A DNA stretch of 64,000 nt from Sinomicrobium soli (GTDB lineage Bacteria > Bacteroidota > Bacteroidia > Flavobacteriales > Flavobacteriaceae): NCBI RefSeq assembly GCF_003285545.1, contig NZ_QLNV01000020.1, positions 1 through 64,000 on the forward strand, given 5' to 3'. The notes beneath the pieces are model-generated. The model worked only from the letters and a program-made list of their open reading frames with translations, made no database searches and was not told the origin of the DNA. Below, in pieces: positions 34,215 to 43,500 of the stretch. How positions within the stretch are numbered: position 1 is the first letter of the stretch; every line of letters starts with the position of its first letter. The position numbers were made by a program, and so were the translations under genes.

Positions 34215-34266
34215 TTACAATTTTTATCTTTACCGGGATTTAGACACAGAAATTTTTATTGTATCC

Positions 34267-35043
34267 ATGGAACTTAAACTTACCAGACCCATCTGTTTTT
34301 TCGACCTGGAAACCACAGGGACCGATGTGGCAAAAGACCGTATCGTGGAAATATCGGTACTCAAGGTATACCCCAATGGCAATAAGGAGAGCAGGACCTG
34401 GCTGGTGAACCCTGAAATGCCTATTCCCGCATATTCCACGGCCATTCACGGGATTACCGATGAAAAAGTAGCCGGGGAGCCTACCTTTAAGGAATTGTCC
34501 AGGGAAGTTTACAACATGATAAAGGACAGCGACCTCGCAGGGTATAATTCCAACCGTTTCGACATTCCGCTGCTCGCGGAGGAAATGCTGCGTGCAGAGG
34601 TAGACTTCGATATGAAGAACAGGTATGCCGTGGATGTACAGACCGTTTTTCATGTGATGGAAAAAAGGACCCTGGAAGCTGCCTATAAGTTCTATTGCGA
34701 CAAGACGCTGGAAAATGCACATTCTGCCGAAGCAGATACTACGGCAACCTACGAGGTACTGAAGTCGCAGCTGGACCGTTATGAAGAACTGGAAAATGAC
34801 ATCGGTTTCCTTTCGGAATTTACCACGAGGAAACAGACGGCGGATTTTGCGGGCTATATCGTGTATAATGAAAAAGGGGAAGAGATCTTCGGTTTCGGAA
34901 AACACAAGGGGAAACTGGTAGAAGAGGTGCTGGAAAAAGAACCCGGATATTTCGGGTGGTTGCTCAATGCCGATTTTCCCCTGTATACCAAAAAGGTGCT
35001 GACCGGGATAAAACTTCGCAAGCTGAACAATAAACTTTCGTGA
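34267..35043 (+). CDS. DnaQ-like 3'-5' exonuclease with DUF3820-type tail
   Basis: A 258-residue protein. The DEDDh exonuclease domain (residues about 8-170) shows FFDLETTGTD (Asp and Glu), AIHGITDE, SNRFDIPLLAEE and HSAEADTTATYE (His and last Asp). A C-terminal module (about 195-255; EIFGFGKHKGKLVEEVLEKE, then FGWLLNADFP) matches the DUF3820/ExoX C-terminal type that aids nucleic-acid binding. It probably acts in DNA repair or proofreading. Start at the ATG of MELKLTRP; the frame extending back to 34135 overlaps the E2 gene and the terminator. Confidence 0.88.
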   Translation: MELKLTRPICFFDLETTGTDVAKDRIVEISVLKVYPNGNKESRTWLVNPEMPIPAYSTAIHGITDEKVAGEPTFKELSREVYNMIKDSDLAGYNSNRFDIPLLAEEMLRAEVDFDMKNRYAVDVQTVFHVMEKRTLEAAYKFYCDKTLENAHSAEADTTATYEVLKSQLDRYEELENDIGFLSEFTTRKQTADFAGYIVYNEKGEEIFGFGKHKGKLVEEVLEKEPGYFGWLLNADFPLYTKKVLTGIKLRKLNNKLS

Positions 35044-35049
35044 CATAAG

Positions 35050-35994
35050 GTGAAAGGGCCCCTGTATCTGCTGCTGTTCTTTTCTCCTGGTATCATGGCC
35101 CAGGAAAAGATCGTTACGGGAAATGTGCGGAACGAGGCTACAGGCGAACCGATTCCCTTCGTGCACCTTATCCTTGTGGGAAAAACATCCGGGACTACAA
35201 CGGATGAAAATGGTAGTTTTCACTGGGAACTTTCAGCGGCCGAAGCAGATGATACGGTGAGATTCAGTTGTGTAGGGTTTAAGTCATTGGAGTTGCCGAT
35301 ATCCGCGCTGAACGGGGCAAAGGTCTATATGCAACCGTCCGTAGAGACCCTGAATGAAGTTGAGGTCTATTTGATAAAAGGGACACGCCATGCGGTAATC
35401 AACGATTTTTCCGGAAAGCGTTCCGTAGGCCTGGGGAATTTCAGCGGAGGAGCTTACCCTTCGGCGGTGGCACGTTATTATGAAAAACCACGTAAATTTT
35501 CCGGAAATTGTTTTCTGGAAAGTATACAGGTACGGTTTTATCCTGCCGAAGGACAGCGTAATCTCCCTGCACTGTTTCGCATACGTGTATTGGAGGCAGA
35601 TGCCGGGGGGAAACCGGGTAAAGATATTTTGGCGGGGAACCTTGTCGTGAAAAGGGAACCGTTGCGTTTCAGTATGGAGGTCGATATGCTGCCGCATTAT
35701 ATCCGCATACCGGAAAACGGTTTTTTTGTTGCGGTGGAACACCTCTTCGTCCGCCAGAATGCCTATGAGGAACTCCGGAGTTTCAGGGTCAGCGATACTC
35801 TGGTGTACCGCGATATACCCGTGGTGAAATATGCGCCGGTGTTTAAAGGGGTTCTGGAGCACAAAGATAAAGGTTCCGGGGCGTATTATCTCGGTACCGG
35901 CGGATGGAGAAAAATGGACAGGCTCGATACTTCCGACCCGGCTTTTGGTCGTCGTATACCCCTTCCCGCATTCCGGTTGAGAATAACGAATTGA
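35050..35994 (+). CDS. Secreted carboxypeptidase-regulatory-like domain protein
   Basis: A 314-residue protein with a signal peptide (about 1-17, ending MAQ) and a CarboxypepD_reg-like domain (about 22-95; VTGNVRNEATGEPIPFVHL, then GTTTDENGSFHW and VRFSCVGFKS). The remaining 200 residues (with SGGAYPSAVARYYEKPRKFS and PHYIRIPENGFFVAVEHLF) form a beta-rich domain seen in Bacteroidota surface or periplasmic proteins but of unknown role. It starts at GTG (35050-35052), six bases after the exonuclease stop, so they may be co-transcribed. Confidence 0.7.
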   Translation: MKGPLYLLLFFSPGIMAQEKIVTGNVRNEATGEPIPFVHLILVGKTSGTTTDENGSFHWELSAAEADDTVRFSCVGFKSLELPISALNGAKVYMQPSVETLNEVEVYLIKGTRHAVINDFSGKRSVGLGNFSGGAYPSAVARYYEKPRKFSGNCFLESIQVRFYPAEGQRNLPALFRIRVLEADAGGKPGKDILAGNLVVKREPLRFSMEVDMLPHYIRIPENGFFVAVEHLFVRQNAYEELRSFRVSDTLVYRDIPVVKYAPVFKGVLEHKDKGSGAYYLGTGGWRKMDRLDTSDPAFGRRIPLPAFRLRITN

Positions 35995-36079
35995 TATTTA
36001 CGGGGCGTCCGTAAAACGAGGTGTTGAGCGTATTGTTAAAATTTTGCAGCTATTTCTGCAATCGTAAATAAAGGGATCA

Positions 36080-36688
36080 ATGAAAGTAATCTGTGTAGGC
36101 AGGAACTATACCGATCATATCGAAGAGCTGGCCAACGAGAGACCGGAAGCCCCGGTATTGTTTATGAAGCCGGATACGGCCCTGTTGAGGGAAAGGGATT
36201 TTTACATCCCGGAATTCAGTAAGGAAGTCCATTATGAGGTCGAGGTCCTTGTCAAGATAGGGAAAGTCGGGAAGTATATCGATGCCCGTTTTGCGCATAA
36301 GTATTATGACGAGGTGGGGCTGGGACTGGATTTTACGGCCAGGGACCTTCAGGGCAGGCTGAAAGAGAAAGGATTGCCCTGGGAAATAGCCAAGGCTTTC
36401 GACGGCTCCATGGTGGTCGGTAAATGGCACCCGAAGGAGAAGTTCGGAGACCTGAACGACATCCGCTTTCGCCTGGAGAAAAACGGGGAGGCCGTACAAC
36501 AGGGGCATACGGCACTTATGCTGTGGAAAGCAGATGAACTTATAGCGTATATATCACAGTTTTTTACCCTGAAAAAGGGAGATATTATTTTTACGGGAAC
36601 TCCCGCCGGGGTGGGGCCGGTAAAAGCCGGGGACCATCTCGAAGGTTTCCTGGAAGATGAAATGTCTTTCGCCCTGGGTATAAAATAA
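36080..36688 (+). CDS. Fumarylacetoacetate hydrolase (FAH) family protein
   Basis: A 202-residue protein of the FAHD1/YcgM type. Metal ligands fit the Glu residues in SKEVHYEVEVLVKIG (about 56-70) and the Asp of GLDFTARDLQ (about 88-97), followed by the catalytic-loop Lys in WEIAKAFDGS. The final IIFTGTPAGVGPVKAGDHLEG is the family signature. Relatives cleave acylpyruvates or decarboxylate oxaloacetate. It leads the HPt and cinA genes on the same strand, 43 bases apart. Confidence 0.9.
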   Translation: MKVICVGRNYTDHIEELANERPEAPVLFMKPDTALLRERDFYIPEFSKEVHYEVEVLVKIGKVGKYIDARFAHKYYDEVGLGLDFTARDLQGRLKEKGLPWEIAKAFDGSMVVGKWHPKEKFGDLNDIRFRLEKNGEAVQQGHTALMLWKADELIAYISQFFTLKKGDIIFTGTPAGVGPVKAGDHLEGFLEDEMSFALGIK

Positions 36689-36731
36689 ACTGTGTCGGAA
36701 CAGGTATGGCTTACCGCCGATAATCATCTTT

Positions 36732-37076
36732 ATGAGTATGACATATAATCTGGAGAAACTGGAAGAACTGTCGGGAGGGGACCAGGAGTTTATAGACTCG
36801 GTCATCACCGTTTTTGTGGAAGATACCCCTGCCGATGTAAAAGCATTGAAGCAGGCTGTGGCATCGGGAGATTTTGAAAACATATACCGGCAGGCACATA
36901 AAATAAAACCCAACCTGGACCTCCTGGGAATGCAGGAAGCAAAGAACCTGGTCCTGGAGATTGAGAACGATGCCCGGAAAAGGGAACCTCTTGCCGTTAT
37001 AGAAGATAAGGTAGAACGTGTCTGCGGGATGATCGAAGATACGATCAAGGTTTTAATTGCTGATTTCAGAGGCTGA
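36732..37076 (+). CDS. HPt (histidine phosphotransfer) domain protein
   Basis: A 114-residue four-helix HPt protein. The phosphorylatable His is in YRQAHKIKPNLDLLG (about residue 57). It is a free-standing HPt, so it should shuttle phosphate between a hybrid histidine kinase and a response regulator encoded elsewhere. Its stop overlaps the cinA start (TGATG), a tight coupling with no obvious functional reason. The second Met (MTYNLEK) is an alternative start. Confidence 0.87.
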   Translation: MSMTYNLEKLEELSGGDQEFIDSVITVFVEDTPADVKALKQAVASGDFENIYRQAHKIKPNLDLLGMQEAKNLVLEIENDARKREPLAVIEDKVERVCGMIEDTIKVLIADFRG

Positions 37077-38323
37077 TGCAGGCAGAAATAGTAACCATAG
37101 GCGATGAGCTTCTGATCGGGCAGATCGTGGATACGAATGCTGCTTTTATTGCAGGAATGCTCAACAGTATCGGGGTTTCGGTATACCAGATCACCTCGGT
37201 ACAGGATGAGGAGCAGCATATACTTACTACCCTCGGGGAGGCCGGGCGAAGGGCGGATATCATCATTATTACGGGGGGGCTGGGGCCCACCAAAGACGAT
37301 GTGACCAAGCACGCATTGTGCCGTTTTTTTGAGGATACCCTTGTTGCCGACGAAACGGTGCTGGCCCATATCGAGGAGTTGTTCAGGAACCATATCACGA
37401 CCCCGATATCTGACCTGAACCGCAGCCAGGCCCTGGTGCCGTCCGGGGCAAAGGTGCTGATGAACCGCTACGGGACCGCCCCGGGGATGTGGATGGAGAA
37501 AGCGGGAAAGATATATATATCCCTTCCCGGGGTGCCTTTTGAGATGGAAGCCCTTATGCGGGATGAAGTATTGCCCCGGCTGCAGGGCGCTTTCGAGCGC
37601 CCGTTCATACTGCATCGTACCATTATAACCTATGGCATGGGAGAAAGTGATATTGCCAATATCCTTGAAACCTGGGAAGATACCTTGCCCGATTTCATCA
37701 GGCTGGCCTATCTGCCCGATATCGGGAAAGTACGCCTGCGCCTTACGGCAAGGGGAAGCAGCAGGGAACATATAGAGGAAGCCGTCGGTCAGAAAGTAAA
37801 AGAACTCTATACCATTCTGGGGGATGTGATTTACGATATGGAGCAGGATGAACCCCTGGAAGTGCTTTTGGGGCGGCTTTTGACGGAGAAAGGATATACG
37901 CTGGCTACGGCGGAGAGCTGTACCGGGGGCAAGATCGCGGAGCAGCTGACATCGGTACCCGGGGCCTCAGCCTATTTCAAGGGTGGGATAGTGAGCTATG
38001 CCACGGAGGTCAAAGAAGAGGTGCTTGGTGTGCCGTCTTCCCTGGTCGAAGCACATAGCGTGGTGAGTGAAGAGGTGGCGTGCGCCATGGCCGAAGGGGC
38101 GCGGAAGCTGCTGAAAACCGATTATGCCATTGCCACCACGGGAAATGCAGGCCCTTCCAGAGGAGAGTCCGATGCCCCCGTAGGAACGGTGTTTATCGGA
38201 CTGGCTGTGCCCGGCAGGGTTTGGGCCGAAAAATTCAACTTTGGAAATCACCGGGAAAAAGTCGTAAACAAAGCCGTGATCAGGGCCCTGGAAATGCTCC
38301 GGAAAGAAATTTTAAAAATTTGA
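37076..38323 (+). CDS. cinA: CinA-family protein (NMN deamidase / ADP-ribose pyrophosphatase type)
   Basis: A 415-residue two-domain protein. The N-terminal MoCF-like domain (1-170) has EIVTIGDELLIGQIVDTN and ITGGLGPTKDDVTKHAL. The C-terminal domain (from about 255) has the NMN-deamidase signature TAESCTGGKIAEQLTSVPG and ATTGNAGPS. Other CinA proteins act in pyridine nucleotide recycling and are linked with competence. It overlaps the HPt gene by one base. Confidence 0.93.
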   Translation: MQAEIVTIGDELLIGQIVDTNAAFIAGMLNSIGVSVYQITSVQDEEQHILTTLGEAGRRADIIIITGGLGPTKDDVTKHALCRFFEDTLVADETVLAHIEELFRNHITTPISDLNRSQALVPSGAKVLMNRYGTAPGMWMEKAGKIYISLPGVPFEMEALMRDEVLPRLQGAFERPFILHRTIITYGMGESDIANILETWEDTLPDFIRLAYLPDIGKVRLRLTARGSSREHIEEAVGQKVKELYTILGDVIYDMEQDEPLEVLLGRLLTEKGYTLATAESCTGGKIAEQLTSVPGASAYFKGGIVSYATEVKEEVLGVPSSLVEAHSVVSEEVACAMAEGARKLLKTDYAIATTGNAGPSRGESDAPVGTVFIGLAVPGRVWAEKFNFGNHREKVVNKAVIRALEMLRKEILKI

Positions 38324-38332
38324 TCTGCTCTC

Positions 38333-38363
38333 TTGTCTGTCACTGAAAAAATTCGTTAATTTG
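38333..38363 (+). promoter_or_regulatory. Promoter of rpmB
   Basis: TTG at 38333-38335, 20 bases, then TTAATTTG (38356-38363), a one-off match to TAnnTTTG. It lies just before the rpmB-rpmG-DUF4295 cluster, 37 bases from the ATG. Confidence 0.5.
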
Positions 38364-38399
38364 CACCCTGTTTTAAATAAACACAAAAGTATAGAAGAA

Positions 38400-38636
38400 A
38401 TGTCAAGAGTTTGTGAGCTTACCGGAAAAAAGGCAATGGTGGGGAACAATGTTTCTCACGCTATGAACAAGACGAAGCGTAAATTCGATATCAACCTTAC
38501 CAAAAAACGCTTTTATATTCCTGAAGAAGATCGCTGGATTACCCTCAAGGTATCTACGTCTGCGTTGAAGACCATCAACAAGAAAGGGATCTCTGCAGTG
38601 TTGAAAGAAGCCAGGGCAAAAGGATATTACAAATAA
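38400..38636 (+). CDS. rpmB: 50S ribosomal protein L28
   Basis: A 78-residue protein with MSRVCELTGKKAMVGNNVSHA at the start (with the family's Cys) and the KRKFDINLTKKRFYI and SALKTINKKGISAVLKEA segments. The ATG of MSRVCEL is chosen over the earlier frame start at 38361, which falls in the promoter. First gene of the L28-L33-DUF4295 cluster. Confidence 0.97.
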   Translation: MSRVCELTGKKAMVGNNVSHAMNKTKRKFDINLTKKRFYIPEEDRWITLKVSTSALKTINKKGISAVLKEARAKGYYK

Positions 38637-38663
38637 TCGTTTTTTTAAGAAAAGCATAGAGAG

Positions 38664-38846
38664 ATGGCAAAGAAAGGTAACAGAATACAGGTGATATTAG
38701 AGTGCACCGAGCACAAGGAGTCCGGTATGCCTGGAACATCGCGATATATAACAACCAAGAACAAGAAGAACACTCCCGACAGGCTGGAGATCAAGAAATT
38801 CAATCCCATCCTGAAGCGAATGACTGTTCATAAAGAAATAAAATAA
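38664..38846 (+). CDS. rpmG: 50S ribosomal protein L33
   Basis: A 60-residue protein: [18 protein letters not shown], then [19 protein letters not shown] and [15 protein letters not shown]. Only one Cys remains, so this is the zinc-free (C-minus) type of L33. It lies 27 bases after rpmB and 8 bases before the DUF4295 gene. Confidence 0.96.
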   Translation: MAKKGNRIQVILECTEHKESGMPGTSRYITTKNKKNTPDRLEIKKFNPILKRMTVHKEIK

Positions 38847-38854
38847 TCTGAGTC

Positions 38855-39007
38855 ATGGCAAAGAAAACCGTAGCAACGTTACAAACCAAGTCCAAGAGAC
38901 TGACCAAGGCCATTAAAATGGTAAGATCTCCCAAAACAGGGGCATATACTTTTGTAGAATCGGTTATGGACCCTACCCTGGTTAATGACTGGTTGAACAA
39001 AAAATAA
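38855..39007 (+). CDS. DUF4295 small basic protein
   Basis: A 50-residue gene, found by reading the sequence between rpmG and the terminator. It begins MAKKTVATLQTKSKRLTKA, then MVRSPKTGAYTFVESV, and ends LVNDWLNKK. This matches DUF4295, a Bacteroidota-specific small protein always placed behind L28 and L33; its basic nature and location suggest it acts with the ribosome. The exact role is not known to me. The strong terminator at 39035-39068 closes the cluster. Confidence 0.9.
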   Translation: MAKKTVATLQTKSKRLTKAIKMVRSPKTGAYTFVESVMDPTLVNDWLNKK

Positions 39008-39034
39008 AGAAGTTCACAATATTTTTCTATATCA

Positions 39035-39068
39035 GCTACTTCCGTGTCGGAAGTAGCTTTTTGTTTTT
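39035..39068 (+). terminator. Terminator of the rpmB-rpmG-DUF4295 cluster
   Basis: GCTACTTCCG pairs with CGGAAGTAGC around a TGT loop and is followed by TTTTTGTTTTTT. Confidence 0.93.
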
Positions 39069-39225
39069 TGGGCCGTTTAAACTTTTTGACTTCAATCGGG
39101 AAAGTTTAAATGAGTTCTTATATCTTTGGAGGATATAAGGTGGTCAAAACTGTTTTTTATCCCGGTCCCATACCGTCAAAGCAGTACTTCAGGGCCGCAA
39201 TACGTCAACTCAATAGTCTTATTAG

Positions 39226-40179
39226 ATGAATTTGTTTAAGAAAATATTCTCTTCAGAGAAGAAAGAGACCCTGGACAAGGGACTGGAGAAGACCAAAACC
39301 AGTTTTTTCGGTAAGCTGAGTAAGGCCGTAGCCGGGAAGTCTAAAGTAGATGACGAAGTCCTCGACAACCTCGAAGAGGTATTGGTGAGCAGTGATGTAG
39401 GGGTAAATACCACCCTGAAGGTCATAGAGCGGATAGAAGAACGTGTTTCCAGGGATAAATACCTCGGAACGGAAGAACTCAACCGTATTTTAAGAGAGGA
39501 AATCGCGGGCCTGCTTTCGGAAACCAATACCGGCGAAGCTACCGATTTTTCCATTCCTGCAGATAAAAAACCTTATGTGATCATGGTAGTCGGTGTCAAT
39601 GGCGTAGGAAAGACTACGACCATTGGGAAACTCGCTTACCAGTTCAGGAAACAAGGCAAAAAAGTAGTGCTCGGGGCCGCCGATACCTTCCGTGCAGCCG
39701 CTATAGACCAGTTGCAGATATGGGCCGATCGTGTGGATGTTCCTATTGTAAAACAGCAAATGGGAAGTGACCCGGCCTCTGTGGCCTTCGACACCCTTAA
39801 ATCTGCTGCCAACCAGGATGCCGACGTGGTCATTATCGACACCGCGGGGAGACTGCACAACAAGGTAAACCTCATGAACGAACTTTCCAAGGTAAAACGG
39901 GTGATGCAAAAAGTGATAGGCGATGCCCCTCACGACGTACTCCTGGTTCTCGACGGGTCTACCGGGCAGAATGCCTTTGAGCAGGCAAAACAGTTTACAA
40001 AGGCTACCGAAGTCACATCCCTTGCCGTCACCAAACTCGACGGTACCGCCAAGGGGGGAGTGGTTATCGGTATATCCGACCAGTTCCGTATCCCCGTAAA
40101 ATACATCGGCGTCGGCGAGGGGATAGAAGATCTCCAGGTATTCAATAAGTACGAGTTTATAGATTCTTTCTTTAAATAA
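39226..40179 (+). CDS. ftsY: Signal recognition particle receptor FtsY
   Basis: A 317-residue GTPase that docks SRP-ribosome complexes at the inner membrane. The short N domain (about 20-90; DEEVLDNLEEVLVSSDVGV-like region) is followed by the G domain: P-loop GVNGVGKTTTIGKLA (about 122-136), DTFRAAAIDQL, DTAGRLHN, TKLDGTAKGG and the C-terminal GVGEGIEDLQVFN. There is no long acidic A domain. The gene is monocistronic, between a terminator and a repeat-rich intergenic region. Confidence 0.96.
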   Translation: MNLFKKIFSSEKKETLDKGLEKTKTSFFGKLSKAVAGKSKVDDEVLDNLEEVLVSSDVGVNTTLKVIERIEERVSRDKYLGTEELNRILREEIAGLLSETNTGEATDFSIPADKKPYVIMVVGVNGVGKTTTIGKLAYQFRKQGKKVVLGAADTFRAAAIDQLQIWADRVDVPIVKQQMGSDPASVAFDTLKSAANQDADVVIIDTAGRLHNKVNLMNELSKVKRVMQKVIGDAPHDVLLVLDGSTGQNAFEQAKQFTKATEVTSLAVTKLDGTAKGGVVIGISDQFRIPVKYIGVGEGIEDLQVFNKYEFIDSFFK

Positions 40180-40508
40180 CCGTTGTTTCCGTTGTGCTGT
40201 CGAAGTTCCTTTGGGCTGGTTGAGATTCCCTGCCTGGCCGGCAGGCAGGTTCCCTTTGCTGCGCTCTGTATGACAGGTATTCATCCCGACCGCAGTAGAC
40301 CTTGTCATTCCGGCCCTGGGTTGCTGTCCTGAATTAAAACGACACCCTTGAGGTGATGGGGTGTTCCGCATCCGGCGGAATATATCGAGACTACCGGCTA
40401 TATGTTAAATAGTGTTAATTGAAAAGCATTAATGCGACAAAATTGCGTCTTTTGAAGTTCGTATGTTACGACCTTACACTTATACTAACTTAAATAATCA
40501 CGAACTTC
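40180..40508. repeat. Repeat-rich intergenic region between ftsY and the tricorn-like gene
   Basis: No gene is seen in these 329 bases. The left part (40195-40350) is REP-like: the palindromic CCTGCCTGGCCGGCAGGCAGG region near 40230, GTATGACAGG, and CATCCCGACCGCAGT (40282-40296), whose reverse complement recurs at 51884-51898. The right part is the leader of the next gene: GAAGTTCGT (40454-40462) and ACGAACTTC (40500-40508) form an inverted repeat that ends exactly at the ATG. Confidence 0.6.
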
Positions 40509-43500
40509 ATGAGGAAAATTACTATTGTCTTTATCTTTTGCCTTCTAAGCGGGTGGACATGGGCCCAGGAAACTGCGCACTGGTTGCGGTATCCGGCTGT
40601 TTCGCCTGACGGAAAAACCGTTGTTTTCGGATATATGGGGAATTTGTACCGGGTGAGTACTGCCGGAGGTACGGCTATTCCCATTACTGTGGGGGAAGCC
40701 CACAATATGCGCCCGGTATGGAGCCCGGACGGAAAGACCATTGCCTTTGCGAGTGACCGTTACGGCAACTTCGATGTGTTTGTCATGCCGGCTACGGGAG
40801 GGACCCCCCTCAGGCTTACCTATAACAGTGCGGACGACTACCCGTACGACTTTACCCCCGACGGCAGCAGCGTTCTTTTCGGAAGCGGGAGGACCGCTCC
40901 GGCATCGAGTGTACGTTTTCCGAGCCCCCGGCTTTTTAAAAACCTCTATACTGTGGCCGCAAACGGGGGCAGGCCGCTTTTGCTCACTGCCGCTGGAGCT
41001 GAAGAGGCGCAGTACAGCGTCGATGGCAGGCATATCGTTTTTGAAGATTGCAAAGGGTATGAAGATCCCTGGAGAAAGCACCATACGGCGGGGATTACCA
41101 GGGATATATGGGTGTATGACCTCGAAGGGGATACGTATAAGCAGCTGACGGATTTTGAGGGGGAGAACCGCAACCCGGTTTTTGACCGTTCCGGGGAGGC
41201 CGTGTATTATCTCAATGAGAAGGATGGTACCCAGAACCTGTACAGATGGTCCCTGTCTGATCAGAGAGAAGAACAACTCACTGCGTTTTCCGGTTTTCCG
41301 GTACGCCACCTCAGTATTGCCGACGATAATACCTTGTCTTTCACCTGGAAAGGGGATATTTATATCAAAACGCCCGGGAAACAGGCGCAGAAGTTAGAGA
41401 TCAGGGTGATGGACGATGCCGCCTATCAGGTGGTGAAGAATATGGATATCACCGGCGTAACCGAATTTGCCGCCAGTCCGAACGGAAAGGAGATCGCCTT
41501 TGTAAACCGGGGAGAAGTATTTGTGACCGGGATAGAGGACAAGCGAAGCAAACGCATTACCAACACCCCGGAGCAGGAACGGATGATCAGCTGGTCTCCC
41601 GACGGGAAAACCCTCCTGTTCTCGGGAGAACGGGACGGAAGCTGGAATATTTACAAGGCTACCCTGAGAAGGCCTGACGAGAAGTATTTCTACGCGGCCA
41701 CAGTGATCAATACCGAAGCTGTTGTGGCTACCGATGCCGAAGAATTCCAGGCAGCGTATGCGCCCGACGGTAAAAAGATCGCCTTCGTGGAAGAACGCAA
41801 TATCCTTAAGGTGCTCGACCTGGATACCGGAAAAAAGATCACGGTATTCCCCGAAGGGAGAAATTATTCCTATTCCGACGGAGACTGGTCCTACCAGTGG
41901 AGCCCCGACAGCAAATGGCTGCTGGTAGACGACAACCGCGGGTATTTTATACAATCCAACGCGGCACTGATAAAGGCCGATGGTTCGGGTGAGCTCTTTC
42001 ATCCCGTAAACGGAGGCTTCGGGGAAGATGCCCCGAAGTGGGGGATGGAAGGAAAGATGATGACGTATATGAGCAGCAGGGAAGGAAGAAAATCCCTGGC
42101 ATTCCAGGGAAGCCGGGAATCGGATATTTACGCAGTCTTCTTCGATCGCGAAGCCTATGAGCGTTATACGCTCAGCAAGGAGGAATTCGAACTCCTGAAA
42201 GAAAAGGAAAAGGAGGAAGAAGAGAAGGAAAAAGTGGAGGAAGAGGAAAAGAAATCCAAAAAGAAAAAGAAAAGATCCGCAGAGGAAGAAGAAGATAAAA
42301 CGCTGGTACTGGATCTCGAGGATCTCGATGCCCGGAGGGTGAAACTGACCATCAACAGTTCGAGTATCAGCGATTACGTATTGAATAAGGAAGGGGATAA
42401 GGTCTTTTATCTCGCCGCTTTTGAAAAGGGTTACGACCTGTGGGTTACCGAACCCCGTACCCGTGAGACCAAAATACTGGCCAAACTGGGCGGGAGCCCG
42501 AGCGGGATAGAGATCAGCGATGACGGGAAAACCCTGTACCTGAGCAACAGGGGGAAACTGGTTAAGGTAGATGCAGGGAGCGGTAAGGTGAGCAATATCT
42601 CCATCGATGCCGATATGGCCGTAAACCACACCGCAGAGCGAAGTTACATACTGGAGCACGCCTGGAGACAGGTAAAAAAGAAATTCTACGACCCGGATAT
42701 CCACGGTATCGACTGGGATATGTATTACCGGGAATACGCGAAATTCCTGCCGCATATCAACAACAACTACGATTTTCAGGAACTCCTGAGCGAATTCCTC
42801 GGTGAACTCAACGCTTCCCATACCGGCGGGCGTTATTACCCGTCTCATAAAAATGCCGACAAAACGGCTTCGCTCGGGCTTCTCTTTGACGAGACCTTTG
42901 AGGGAGCGGGCATCAGGGTATCCGAAGTGATAAAAGGAGGGCCTTTATACAAGTCGGGAAGTGAGATACAGGCCGGGGATGTCATTGTAAAAATCAACGG
43001 GAATGACATAAGGGCCGGTGAGAACTGGAACAAATACCTCCTGAATATACAGGATGAGAATGTACTGCTGACCGTGAAAGGGAAAACCGGGACTTTCGAA
43101 GAACACATGAAACCGGTATCCTCCGGGGAAGAGGGAAACCTGATGTACCGCAGGTGGGTAAAGATCATGGAAGAGATGGTCGATTCGCTCAGCGGGGGTG
43201 CCCTGGGCTATGTACACATACAGGGCATGAACGACGGCAGTTTCCGGGATGTCTATGAAAATGTACTGGGGAAAAATATCGACAAGAAAGCCCTGGTGGT
43301 GGATACCCGCTTCAACGGCGGAGGATGGCTTCACGACGACCTCAATACCTTCCTGAGCGGGAAGGAATATCTGAAGTTTGCGCCGCAGGGAAAGGTGGTA
43401 AAAGGAGGGGAGCCCATGTCGCGGTGGACCAAACCGAGTATAGTGGTCATGAGCGAAGGCAATTACAGCGACGCCTTTATCTTTCCGTATATCTACAAAC

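Noticed and set aside
41394-42848. A 484-codon open frame on the minus strand
   Set aside because: Antisense to the tricorn-like gene; its Phe/Leu-rich run is the complement of the Lys/Glu repeat.
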